Source: Thermasporomyces sp040195635
GTDB taxonomy: Bacteria; Actinomycetota; Actinomycetes; Propionibacteriales; Actinopolymorphaceae
Reading direction: 5' to 3'
Assembly (NCBI RefSeq): GCF_040195635.1
Contig: NZ_JBEFTX010000005.1
Span: 186,001 to 250,000 of the forward strand
DNA: 64,000 nt
The notes beneath the pieces are model-generated. The model did no database searches. It was not told the DNA's origin and worked only from the letters and a program-made list of their open reading frames with translations. Every line of letters begins with the position of its first letter. Position 1 is the stretch's first letter. Positions 32,420 to 40,419 of the stretch are shown here, in pieces. The translations under genes and the position numbers were made by a program.

Positions 32420-33835
32420 TCAGAGTGAGCCGTTAGGGAACGGGCCGGTGATGGCGAAGGTGATTCCCGGGCTCTGCGCGTTGGCGAAGAGCCAGTTGCC
32501 GTTCTTGGGCTCGAACGTCGACCCGCACCACTCCGAGCCGGAGTAGTTGCCCGGCGCGACCTTCTTGCCGGGAACGCCGCCGGCCGGGATGACGACCTGG
32601 TTCAGCGCGAACGGGAAGATCTCCCCGTCGGTGGTGAGCCCGTGGAGGTACTCGCCCTCGCTTCCGTCCTCGCACAGCACGATGCCGCCGCGCGGGCTGA
32701 CGCAGATGTTGTCCGGGTTGTTGAGCACCGCCGCGTCCGGTGAGGCGAACAGCACCCGCATGCTCTCGCTGGCCGGGTCGTACTCGAAGACCTGGCCCTG
32801 TCCTGAGGGGCCACCGCTCGTCGAGACGATGTAGACCCGATCGTTGCCCCACCACGCACCCTCAAGGCGCCGGAACACCGCCGCGCCCTTGGCTTGACCC
32901 TGCAGCGCCGGACGAACTTCGCCCGGTGCGTAGTCGGGGTTGTCGATCGTCACCCACGAGGTGCTGTACTCCGTGCCGGTGTCGTCAGCGTAGGTCGTGT
33001 AGGACGAGCCGTCAGCGGTCTCCACCACGAGCATCTGCAGCTCACCGCCCGCAACCAGCTCACCCCTCTTCACCGGCAGGTACCGATACAGCCCTGAGGG
33101 CGTCGCGTCCTCGGTGAGGTACACGATCCCGGTGCCCGGGTCGAGTGCGACGGCCTCGTGACTGTAGCGACCCATCCCCGTGAGTGGACGTGGGTCACCC
33201 TTCCCGCCGTACGGCACCTCGAACACGTAGCCGTGCCGGGTTCCGTTCGGCGCGATCTCGGTCGTCTCCTCACAGGTGAGCCAGGTACCCCACGGCGTCG
33301 GCCCGCCCGCGCAGTTGCGGATCGTGCCGGACAGGCTGGCGTACGACTCGAGGAACTTCCCCTTGTCAGGGTCGAACACCAGGTTTGTCGTGCCGCCGCC
33401 GGCCGTCGGGTTGTACGCCCGGTCGACGAACGCTCCGTCGTACGCGCCCCGCTCGTGGTTTCGGACGATCGCGACCTTTCCGTCGGGACGGCGGAACGCC
33501 GCCATGCCGTCGTGCGCGCTCGGCGTCGGCATGTCGTCGGACATCGGGTCGCCGGTCCAGCCGTAACTGATGTACTCGAACCCCTTGGGCAGCCGGAGCA
33601 GCTCGAGGCCTGTCGTGTCGTCCTTGACCGGATAGAGCGGGCCGTAGTCAGGGCTCGACGCACGCTTGCTCATCGGCGCCGCACCCGCGGTCCTCGCACC
33701 CAGCGCCTCCAACGGTCCGAGTGCGAACAGCGACGCGGCGGTCGCGACTCCGCCCCGCAGGAACTGCCGCCGGCCGGAGCCGGCGCCTGAGCTCAGCGGT
33801 CCGGGGTTGGTGCTGCCTGAACTGGTGTCTGTCAC
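32420..33835 (-). CDS. PhoX-like (DUF839) Tat-exported phosphatase-type beta-propeller
   Basis: A 471-aa protein. GTG 33835 follows GGGAGT at 8 nt. The Tat signal is GRRQFLRGGVATAASLFALG. Family landmarks of PhoX/DUF839 proteins are present: GWTGDP, VRNHERG, GGGTTNLVFDP, NCAGGPTPWGTWLTCEET, GRYSHEAVALDP, YLTEDA, and NNPDNICVSPRGGIVLCEDG. In PhoX the Cys-Glu-Glu and Asn-His-Glu residues bind an Fe/Ca cluster that hydrolyses phosphate esters outside the cell; these positions are conserved here. It lies 126 nt downstream of the Cys-rich Tat protein, with a CACGTG palindrome at 33863-33872 between. Confidence 0.85.
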   Translation of the reverse strand: MTDTSSGSTNPGPLSSGAGSGRRQFLRGGVATAASLFALGPLEALGARTAGAAPMSKRASSPDYGPLYPVKDDTTGLELLRLPKGFEYISYGWTGDPMSDDMPTPSAHDGMAAFRRPDGKVAIVRNHERGAYDGAFVDRAYNPTAGGGTTNLVFDPDKGKFLESYASLSGTIRNCAGGPTPWGTWLTCEETTEIAPNGTRHGYVFEVPYGGKGDPRPLTGMGRYSHEAVALDPGTGIVYLTEDATPSGLYRYLPVKRGELVAGGELQMLVVETADGSSYTTYADDTGTEYSTSWVTIDNPDYAPGEVRPALQGQAKGAAVFRRLEGAWWGNDRVYIVSTSGGPSGQGQVFEYDPASESMRVLFASPDAAVLNNPDNICVSPRGGIVLCEDGSEGEYLHGLTTDGEIFPFALNQVVIPAGGVPGKKVAPGNYSGSEWCGSTFEPKNGNWLFANAQSPGITFAITGPFPNGSL

Positions 33836-33961
33836 GTGATACTCCCAGCGCAAAACGAAACGGTCACGTGACGCTAGCCCGGCACACGACGGCAGCACCC
33901 CAACAGCGGCCGAAGACTTCCCGAACAGTCTGAGACCACCGGCTCCGGTAGGTGTCGGGGT

Positions 33962-34519
33962 TCAGCTGAGGTAGCGCCGGCAGACTGACTTGTACTCGTA
34001 GTCGCTGCCACAGCTGTTGTAGACGTACGTCCTGCCATCGGAACATATGACGCTGTCGATGTCGCCACCGGTCTGGCCCCTTCGCCAGACCCACGCATTG
34101 ATCACGCGGGAGTCGGACAGGTTCCAACATCGATAGTCGCGACGGAAGTCCTCGTACTCACAGTCGGTGCGGCGCTCACCGTCCGTCCGATGGCGGTTGT
34201 ACGCCCGCTGGCAGAATCTCGAGCTGACGCGCGCGGAGGCGGGGTTGCACCAGCGCCAGTTGGTTCTCCTTGTGGACGTGCTGTAGTCCGCACAGTGTGT
34301 CCAGATCTGCCAGGGATGACTCCCGTAAAGCCATGCCTCGGCCCGGTTGCGACCAGGGAGCAGGTCAAGGGCGCTGATGCCGAGAACCATCCCGGTGGTG
34401 AGTACCCCTCTCAGCACGCTTCGACGGGTGAGGACACGATCCATGATGAGTTTCCTGACCGCGCTCGGTGTCGCGTTGGCTGGCGGCGTACTCGCACTGG
34501 GAATGGGCTCAACGCTCAT
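33962..34519 (-). CDS. Tat-exported Cys/Trp-rich protein, MauA (methylamine dehydrogenase light chain)-like in layout
   Basis: A 185-aa precursor; AGGAGAGG precedes ATG 34519. The signal is unusually long: TRRSVLRG at 31-38 after a 30-residue leader, a hydrophobic core, and an AEA cleavage site near 62. Methylamine dehydrogenase light chains have the same long Tat-type leader. The mature 123 residues contain 8 Cys (76, 91, 103, 120, 131, 159, 170, 180) and 7 Trp in addition to Trp 63. The end (ICSDGRTYVYNSCGSDYEYK, SVCRR) faintly resembles the MauA C-terminal region, but the similarity is weak. Last gene of an operon with MauE- and MauD-like proteins. A disulfide-rich periplasmic redox or modified protein is inferred. 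Confidence 0.6.
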   Translation of the reverse strand: MSVEPIPSASTPPANATPSAVRKLIMDRVLTRRSVLRGVLTTGMVLGISALDLLPGRNRAEAWLYGSHPWQIWTHCADYSTSTRRTNWRWCNPASARVSSRFCQRAYNRHRTDGERRTDCEYEDFRRDYRCWNLSDSRVINAWVWRRGQTGGDIDSVICSDGRTYVYNSCGSDYEYKSVCRRYLS

Positions 34520-34548
34520 GGTTGCCTCTCCTTGTGTCTGGTGCCTCA

Positions 34549-35304
34549 TTAGTCAGTCCAGCTGAGCTCGTTGACGTTGAAGAGGAATTCCAGCCCGTCC
34601 TTCCAGTCGACGTTGAGCTCCGCCTCGCCGCTGAGCGTCGTCACCGTGCTCGGCGTTGCGTGGAGCAGCACGATCTTTGAAGGCTCCTGCGGGGTCGAGG
34701 CGACGTCCTCCATCCAGACCTCGCCAGTCGGAACCGGCGCGCCCGACCAGTCCGGAACGAGCTGATGGGCCGTTTCGGGCTTGCGGATATCGAGGAATCC
34801 CACGCCAGGGATCTTCTTGCTGACGTCGAGAACCTCCACGCGGTCGACGGCGGGGGCGGTCGGCCTGACGCAGAGACCTTCCGGACTGTCCTCGAAGTAC
34901 AGGCGGGCGAAGTACCGCAGGGCGTCCGAGCCTGACATCGTGGGATCGGGCAGCCAGGTCGCCACCTCGTGCCACGGCCCTCGCCACACCGCCAGACCCT
35001 GCTCGGCGGTCTCGCAGTGGCTGATCAGGAGGTGTCCGCCCTGTGCCTCGACAATGTTCGCCCAGCGACCGCCGATGACGCGTTCCAGCACCATGTCATA
35101 GTTCCCGACGACGGTGATGTGAAGGTCCCGCAGCTGCAATCCGTCCGGCGTACCTGCGTACGGACGCTTCGTGGTGACCTGTACCGAGGCGGACCAAGGC
35201 TCCTCGAGGTTGTAGCCTGCCGCGTCGATGGTCACCCATCCGCCGTCCGGTGCCCGGAAACGGGCCCCCGTCGCTGAACTGATCGGTTCCGGATGATCTC
35301 TCAC
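34549..35304 (-). CDS. Unknown 251-aa protein of the MauE/MauD-like operon
   Basis: GTG 35304 is chosen because AGGAGGAGAG lies 5 nt upstream; upstream in-frame codons add a basic tail without a ribosome site. No signal peptide or membrane segment. The sequence has alternating beta-like segments (WVTIDAAGYNLEEPWSASVQ, LHITVVGNYDMVLERVI, IVLLHATPSTVTTLSGEAEL) and several Trp. I do not recognise the family. It is the fifth gene of the operon, 29 nt before the Cys-rich protein, so it may be a chaperone, modifying enzyme or subunit for it. Confidence 0.6.
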   Translation of the reverse strand: MRDHPEPISSATGARFRAPDGGWVTIDAAGYNLEEPWSASVQVTTKRPYAGTPDGLQLRDLHITVVGNYDMVLERVIGGRWANIVEAQGGHLLISHCETAEQGLAVWRGPWHEVATWLPDPTMSGSDALRYFARLYFEDSPEGLCVRPTAPAVDRVEVLDVSKKIPGVGFLDIRKPETAHQLVPDWSGAPVPTGEVWMEDVASTPQEPSKIVLLHATPSTVTTLSGEAELNVDWKDGLEFLFNVNELSWTD

Positions 35305-35350
35305 CGATCTCTCCTCCTGGTACGCATGCGTGGGTGAGCGGGGCTGTCTC

Positions 35351-35917
35351 TCAGGCGGCACCGGCTACTGTCGTGTAGAGGATCGAGCCATAGGCGAAAG
35401 CAGTCGCGAGCGTCATCAGGGCTCGAATCGAGGTGTCGTATCTCGCGAGCGATTGGTCCCACCGGCCATCGTCGCCGTAGGCGTGACGGGAGAGCACCAT
35501 GAGTGCGCGACCAGCCCCGAAACCAACACCGGCGAGCAGCGCCGCCGGCCATCCGGCCACCAGCAGCACGCCTGCGGCCAACACGTGGGGCAGCCCGCTG
35601 GTCATGTACGTACGAACACCAGATCCCATCTCGAAGCCAAAGTGCAGGGCGCCGTAGCGGGCGCCGTCGGCTGAAATCGACTCGGGCACCTGGCGCGCAT
35701 TCTGAGGAAGGCGGAGCCGGAATATCCCGAACTCCTGTAGAGCGATCACCACGAACACGGTGAGGACCACACCTACGGCCACCCGGACGGGAAGCAAGGG
35801 ACGCAGCAATGACGTACCGAGCGCGACGGCAACCAGGCTGGATGTGAACCCACCTACCAGCAGGCCGGCAGAAAACCACCATCGAGAACCCCCTCGCCAG
35901 ACCGACGAGATCAGCAT
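35351..35917 (-). CDS. Polytopic membrane protein of the MauE/MauD-like operon
   Basis: A 188-aa protein with about five membrane segments (FSAGLLVGGFTSSLVAVALG, VAVGVVLTVFVVIALQEFG, MTSGLPHVLAAGVLLVAGWP, ALLAGVGFGAGRALMVL, ALMTLATAFAYGSILYTTVA). It has no Cys, so it is not itself a thiol-transfer protein. A conserved-looking RYGALHFGFEMGSGVRTYMT loop may be the functional part. Family not recognised. It is 15 nt downstream of the 64-aa membrane protein. Confidence 0.6.
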   Translation of the reverse strand: MLISSVWRGGSRWWFSAGLLVGGFTSSLVAVALGTSLLRPLLPVRVAVGVVLTVFVVIALQEFGIFRLRLPQNARQVPESISADGARYGALHFGFEMGSGVRTYMTSGLPHVLAAGVLLVAGWPAALLAGVGFGAGRALMVLSRHAYGDDGRWDQSLARYDTSIRALMTLATAFAYGSILYTTVAGAA

Positions 35918-35932
35918 TGCTGAGTTGTAGCT

Positions 35933-36127
35933 TCAAACCGATCCCGAGATCGAGTATCCGGCGGCCAGCGCCACCACCACCCACGACAGGGCACCCGGTG
36001 CATCCGCTACTGCCTGCAAGCTCGCCACACCGATCGCAACGAGGGCGATGCCGAGTCCCGGCGCGAGCGGATGAGCAAACGAACGTAGCCGTCCGGACCG
36101 TACGCTGCGCTGTCTCGCCGTCGCCAT
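35933..36127 (-). CDS. 64-aa two-helix membrane protein
   Basis: ATG 36127, 5 nt after the stop of the MauD-like gene with AGGG before it. A basic N-terminus (RQRSVRSGRLRS) is followed by two hydrophobic segments (PGLGIALVAIGVASLQAVA and SWVVVALAAGYSISGSV). The tight spacing in the operon supports it as a real gene. Its role is unknown; possibly an accessory subunit of the membrane protein encoded next. Confidence 0.5.
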   Translation of the reverse strand: MATARQRSVRSGRLRSFAHPLAPGLGIALVAIGVASLQAVADAPGALSWVVVALAAGYSISGSV

Positions 36128-36132
36128 GGCCC

Positions 36133-36699
36133 TCAGCTACCCGACGAGTCGGACAGCGTGGGTTCGGAAGGGCCGGGCTCGAGTGGGGTGACCTTCGCCA
36201 TCCTGCTGGCAATCTGAGAGACCACGGCCCGCACCGCCTCTTCCGATCCAGTCGGTTCGGCCATGACGATGCTTCCTTGTCGATCAATTGCGACGATCGC
36301 CGGCCGCCAACCAGGGTCAAGTCGGCTGTAACCGCCGGCATCGGCGACGTACTCGACCCGCTCGTCTCGCTCGTAGGACTCACTTCTCGATCGTCCGAGA
36401 ACGACGAATGTCAGGGTGGTTGATCCAGTTGCCGCGAGCTCGGCGAAGACCGGGGCGACCTCGGCGCAGATCGGGCAGTGTTCGTCGACAAGGAGTACGA
36501 CCGAATACGCCGTCCCACCACGCGGCCGTACGGATGCAGGGACTTCCCGCAGCACCGGAGCCGGACCCGACCCCTGTGCGACCGGCCGGGCAAGACCGGC
36601 CTGGATGTCACGGAGCTGACGCAACAGCCCTGCCATCGCAAATGCGAGAACGATGAGCGCGAGCCACGCCAAGACGACCGCACCGACGAGAGCCTCCAT
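36133..36699 (-). CDS. mauD-like: MauD-like membrane-anchored thioredoxin-fold protein
   Basis: A 188-aa protein with one N-terminal membrane anchor (LVGAVVLAWLALIVLAFAMA) and a periplasmic thioredoxin fold. The redox motif is CPIC (75-78) in VVLLVDEHCPICAEVAPVF, with a cis-Pro region at WRPAIVAID. MauD is needed for disulfide formation in the MauA light chain. The start overlaps the MauE-like stop (TGATG), so the two are translationally coupled. Confidence 0.75.
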   Translation of the reverse strand: MEALVGAVVLAWLALIVLAFAMAGLLRQLRDIQAGLARPVAQGSGPAPVLREVPASVRPRGGTAYSVVLLVDEHCPICAEVAPVFAELAATGSTTLTFVVLGRSRSESYERDERVEYVADAGGYSRLDPGWRPAIVAIDRQGSIVMAEPTGSEEAVRAVVSQIASRMAKVTPLEPGPSEPTLSDSSGS

Positions 36700-37232
36700 C
36701 AGATCCTCCGAGACGACATGCCGGGCAAGACGCGCGCCGCGACGGCGACAACCAGAGCCGCGCCCATGAGGGGTATCGAAGACAGCGTTACCAAAGGTTC
36801 AGTCGCCAAAACGGCCGTAGCAGCGGCAGCGACCGCGAACACCCCGGCGCGAACGAGGACCTGTGCGCGCACCGGTCCGTCGCCAAAGCAGCCGCACGGC
36901 ACTGGACCCCGCCCGAACCGTAAGAAGGTCAGGTAGCCAAGGAACAACCCATAGACGCCAGCTTCGGCGAAAAAGACCGTCTGCCGCACGAACGGGAGGG
37001 CCAGAACTGTCACGCAGGCACCGGAACCCACACCGAACTCCACACCAACCAGCCCGACGGCGAGGGTTCGGTGCAGACGGTAAGGCACCACCCGCTGCGC
37101 GATCAGTACCGCACGCAGCCTGGTGAAGTACAGCATGTGCTCGACAGCTGCTGTCAACAACAGCAGCGCCCCACCGACTGCCACCGTCGCCGACACCATG
37201 GTCGGGATGGACGGGAGGCTAGGTGACCACAT
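36699..37232 (-). CDS. mauE-like: MauE-like membrane redox protein
   Basis: A 177-aa protein; GGGGAGGGG precedes ATG 37232. Four to five hydrophobic helices, with the vicinal pair CGCFG (113-117) after RFGRGPVP, the hallmark of MauE/DoxX-type proteins that pass electrons or oxidise thiols across the membrane. In methylamine dehydrogenase clusters MauE and MauD mature the light chain. First gene of the operon. Confidence 0.8.
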   Translation of the reverse strand: MWSPSLPSIPTMVSATVAVGGALLLLTAAVEHMLYFTRLRAVLIAQRVVPYRLHRTLAVGLVGVEFGVGSGACVTVLALPFVRQTVFFAEAGVYGLFLGYLTFLRFGRGPVPCGCFGDGPVRAQVLVRAGVFAVAAAATAVLATEPLVTLSSIPLMGAALVVAVAARVLPGMSSRRI

Positions 37233-37818
37233 GCGCCCCTCCCCACCGCTTCTCTGCCTGACCTGACTCCCACTGAGCACGCCGCGCCCGACAAGGAAAT
37301 TCCCACGCAGCGGCATGCCTTGAGAGACCTCGCGAGATTGGCGACATTCAGGTGATCGCCGAATGTGGAGAGTACGCTCGCGTGCCCACCGACATGGGGC
37401 GTCTACTATGCAGCCATTTCGGAGGCAAATGCCCTTGCGGGGCCTATGGCTGAGCGCACAAGGTTCTCAGCAGCCCAAGCGGGAGTCACCGCGTCGTCAG
37501 TGCCGGGAGTCGCGCTTATTGGGGACTGCACCTGGAGATGGGACTAGATGCGTGGCGTGCACGGCCGCTGGTGGTCAGACAGAAGACAATTGCCACCTTG
37601 GTCATCCTCGTCTTTTGTCAACGCCACGACGCCGGCGAAGGGGGTCATAGCAACCGTGAGCGTCTTCGGTCACACGATTCTCGTGTGGACTACTCACGGC
37701 TCGGATCACCGCAGGAATTCCGGCCCTGGAATCCGTCGATGTTCGTTGGATACCCGATCTGCATCCTGAACAGCCCAACCGTCATGCAGTTCAACGGCCA
37801 AAACGTCTAGGGATATCT
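37233..37818. other. 586-nt low-GC intergenic region
   Basis: It separates the MauE-like operon (-) from the polysaccharide gene at 37819 (+). GC content drops here compared with flanking genes. Short frames (37365-37547, 37538-37810) lack coding character and ribosome sites. TACTAT at about 37407 could be a -10 element. The AGGGA ribosome site of the next gene is at the right end. Confidence 0.45.
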
Positions 37819-39630
37819 ATGAATCTTTCGGACATCGTCGTCTGCTCATTCCATACCGCGGACGAATATTACCGCGGGTGTGCTACTTCGCTCCGGAGGC
37901 ACCTCGAGCGTATCGGCGTCGCCTACAGACTCGAGGAGATCGAGAGGGCGGTCGACGAGGACTGGGCCGACATCTGCCGCAAGAAGATCGGGTTCCTGGC
38001 CCGCGTTTGCGACGAACACCCGGACAAGAAGGTCTTCTGGATCGACGTCGACTGCGCCCTGTTGGAGTTGCCTACATATGTCGCCGGGTTCACCGCCGAC
38101 ATCATCGGGTTCCAACGCGGGTTCGGCTCCCCCATGCGCATCGGCTACGCCAATCGCACCAGGTTCTGGGAGCCCTGCTTCTTCGGTATCAACGCCACGC
38201 CGAGTGCGCGGAAGTTCATCCATGACGCCGACCTGCTGGAGCAGAGTGCCGAGATCAAGGCCACGGATGACTACTTCTTCGAAGAGTCCTGGCGCTCCAA
38301 CGCTCCGCGCCTGTCGTTCCAGGTCATCCCGTCGGCTGCCGTGATCTCCAATGCACAGATAACCCCCGGCGGCGTTTCCACGTTCTTCTCGTTCGGCGCC
38401 AGCGGCAACGTCTCGAACTTCAAGCACAGGGTGAAGCAGCACGGTCGTATGGGCGGCTCCGACTCGGTGCGGGCGCTGCGAGGACTGCGGCATCAGGCAC
38501 TTCGTGGAGCCAAGCTGATGGAAAGGAAACTTCCCGACAGGGCCGCCCGGTGGCTGCGCAAGGTCGCCGACACCTGCGGTATCACAAATGTCTTGACTGG
38601 TGGTGGCCTGGTTGGCGACCGGTTGGCCCTGAACGGTGCCGGATCCCCGCACCGCAGTCGAATCGTCAGCGAAATGATCATGGCTGGTCAACGAGGTGAC
38701 GTATCCAGGGTCGACCAGGCATTCAGCCGGTTGGCCTCGAGCCGAATACCCTCCGATTCGGAGATCGCCGCGAAACGGGCAGCCGACGCGTTTTCGGTGT
38801 ACGCGAGCAAGAACCCAGATGCGGACCCGATCAGACTGGCCTGGTGGCCACACCCGTTCCCCGGGAACTTCGGCGACTGGTTGAGCCCGCTGATCCTCGA
38901 CGCCAGAACAGACCGGTCTATTCTCTATCAAAGCCCTACCGCACCCACGCATGAGCCGCACATCTTCTCGACCGGCTCCATCGGACGGTTCATCAAACCC
39001 AGCTCGATCGTCGTCGGCACGGGCATCAGCAGCGCCGACATCCAGATCGACCGGAAGGCGCGCTACATCTCCGTCCGTGGTCCCCTCACAGCCGAGCTCG
39101 TCCAGCAGTGCGGCGGGCCGAACATCGAGAGCTTCGGCGACCCCGGGGCACTCATCGCCCGCATCATCCCGGTGGAACGCGGGCTGACGAACGGCAGGAT
39201 CGCCCTGGTGCGGCACCACAAGCACGCCAACCTTCCAACCGCCCTTCCAGAGAGCATGGACGAACTCACCGTCCTCCGGTCACACCCCAACGAGATCCGC
39301 TCGTTCGTGGCCGAGCTGAATGGGTACGACGCCGTGATCACCAGCGCGATGCACGTGATGATCATCTGCCACAGCTACGGCATCCCATGCTGTTTGGTCA
39401 CCTTCGAAGGTTTCGAGTCAGCTGTCCACGGCAGCGGAATCAAGTACAGGGACTACTCTCTCGGCGTCGGGCTGGGAGCGGTGTACGCACCCATCCCGAT
39501 CTCCACGGATCTGCGTCGCGTCGACTTCGACTCCATGATCTCGAAAGAGAAGATCACGGAGAGTAAGTTGAATGAAATCGAACAGGCCATCGCCGCCGGG
39601 ATTTCCACGTACCTCTCGATGAGCGCCTAG
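37819..39630 (+). CDS. Bifunctional glycosyltransferase / polysaccharide pyruvyltransferase fusion
   Basis: A 603-aa protein with AGGGA 7 nt before ATG 37819. The N-terminal 230 residues resemble a GT-A nucleotide-sugar transferase: IVVCSFHTADEYY at the start and the metal-binding WIDVDCALLE (DVD at 76-78). Residues about 335-590 match the polysaccharide pyruvyltransferase domain: WWPHPFPGNFGDWLSPLI (NFGD at 350-353), VRGPLTAELVQQCG, ESFGDPGALIA, and ITSAMHVMIICHSYGIPC with His 512. It would add a sugar and a pyruvate ketal (or related group) to a cell-surface polymer. A helical basic linker joins the halves. Confidence 0.75.
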   Translation: MNLSDIVVCSFHTADEYYRGCATSLRRHLERIGVAYRLEEIERAVDEDWADICRKKIGFLARVCDEHPDKKVFWIDVDCALLELPTYVAGFTADIIGFQRGFGSPMRIGYANRTRFWEPCFFGINATPSARKFIHDADLLEQSAEIKATDDYFFEESWRSNAPRLSFQVIPSAAVISNAQITPGGVSTFFSFGASGNVSNFKHRVKQHGRMGGSDSVRALRGLRHQALRGAKLMERKLPDRAARWLRKVADTCGITNVLTGGGLVGDRLALNGAGSPHRSRIVSEMIMAGQRGDVSRVDQAFSRLASSRIPSDSEIAAKRAADAFSVYASKNPDADPIRLAWWPHPFPGNFGDWLSPLILDARTDRSILYQSPTAPTHEPHIFSTGSIGRFIKPSSIVVGTGISSADIQIDRKARYISVRGPLTAELVQQCGGPNIESFGDPGALIARIIPVERGLTNGRIALVRHHKHANLPTALPESMDELTVLRSHPNEIRSFVAELNGYDAVITSAMHVMIICHSYGIPCCLVTFEGFESAVHGSGIKYRDYSLGVGLGAVYAPIPISTDLRRVDFDSMISKEKITESKLNEIEQAIAAGISTYLSMSA

Positions 39631-39637
39631 GTTCGGC

Positions 39638-40414
39638 ATGCTCGCGCACCTGCTCGCCGCGTTCAGGAGGCTGTTCACGACTCGCAAGAGTCGGACGGTG
39701 GTCGGCCTTCTCATCGTGGTCACCGCGACGCTTCCGGTCGCGGAGATGCTGGTGCTCGAGATGTTCTCGTCACTCATCATCGAGGGTCCGGAGGCCTTCA
39801 CGCAGGACACCAACGGTGCGATTCTGCAGATCGGGATCTTCCTCCTTGCCTTCGGTCTCACCCGAGGTGTCCATCACCTGGTCCGGCTGGTACGCGTACG
39901 TGTCTTCCGAGACGGCTTCGAGATCGCGGGACGAACGCGAAGCCCGAGCCAGGAGAGCTGGGAATGGGCACTGGCATTCGAGTTGTCCGGCGTCCTCGTC
40001 AGCCTGGTCCAGGCCGTGATGTTCAGCACGCTGTTCCTCTTCATCGACTGGCCCACGGGAATGGTCAACATCCTGGTGGTCGCCGTGGTGCTGGCCCTGG
40101 TCTCGGCGATCTACCGTCGGCAGTTCGCCCTGCAGAAGGACTACATCAAGATGGGCAGCCGCCCGGGAACCGTTGCCATTCCCCAGCGAGTGGGCGGGCG
40201 AGTGCGAGATGCGGAGTTCGGCGCGATGCTGGCCAGCGTCGGCATGGTCCTCGTGCTGGTGTACATGCTGCTCCGCACTCTGCTCGGCGACATCTCCAGC
40301 GCGAACGCCATCGTGCTGTTCCTTGGCTTACGTCTACTCTCCGGGCAACTCGGGACGCTCTCGGCCAGCATCATGCGGTTTGCTCGTGCATCGGCTCGAC
40401 GAGGGGACGACTGA
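39638..40414 (+). CDS. ABC-exporter-like transmembrane protein without ATPase domain
   Basis: A 258-aa protein, starting 7 nt after the fusion gene. Hydrophobic segments at about 20-45, 58-78, 112-138, 142-160, 205-228 and 233-252, with long polar loops, resemble the membrane half of an ABC exporter (the loop with MGSRPGTVAIPQR may be an intracellular loop). No Walker motifs follow, and the next gene is a glycosyltransferase. Either a half transporter that lost its ATPase or a specialised membrane protein in polysaccharide assembly. Confidence 0.55.
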   Translation: MLAHLLAAFRRLFTTRKSRTVVGLLIVVTATLPVAEMLVLEMFSSLIIEGPEAFTQDTNGAILQIGIFLLAFGLTRGVHHLVRLVRVRVFRDGFEIAGRTRSPSQESWEWALAFELSGVLVSLVQAVMFSTLFLFIDWPTGMVNILVVAVVLALVSAIYRRQFALQKDYIKMGSRPGTVAIPQRVGGRVRDAEFGAMLASVGMVLVLVYMLLRTLLGDISSANAIVLFLGLRLLSGQLGTLSASIMRFARASARRGDD

Positions 40415-40419
40415 TCACC

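Noticed and set aside
33962..37232. Complete methylamine dehydrogenase (mau) operon
   Set aside because: MauB, MauG, MauC and others are absent and the Cys-rich protein is only weakly MauA-like, so calling it methylamine dehydrogenase would overstate the evidence.
37538..37810. Small gene in the low-GC region before the fusion gene
   Set aside because: No ribosome site, mixed low-complexity sequence, and another frame is equally open. I cannot support it.
37846..39225. 459-aa minus-strand frame opposite the glycosyltransferase fusion
   Set aside because: Antisense shadow; the plus-strand gene has clear domains and a ribosome site.
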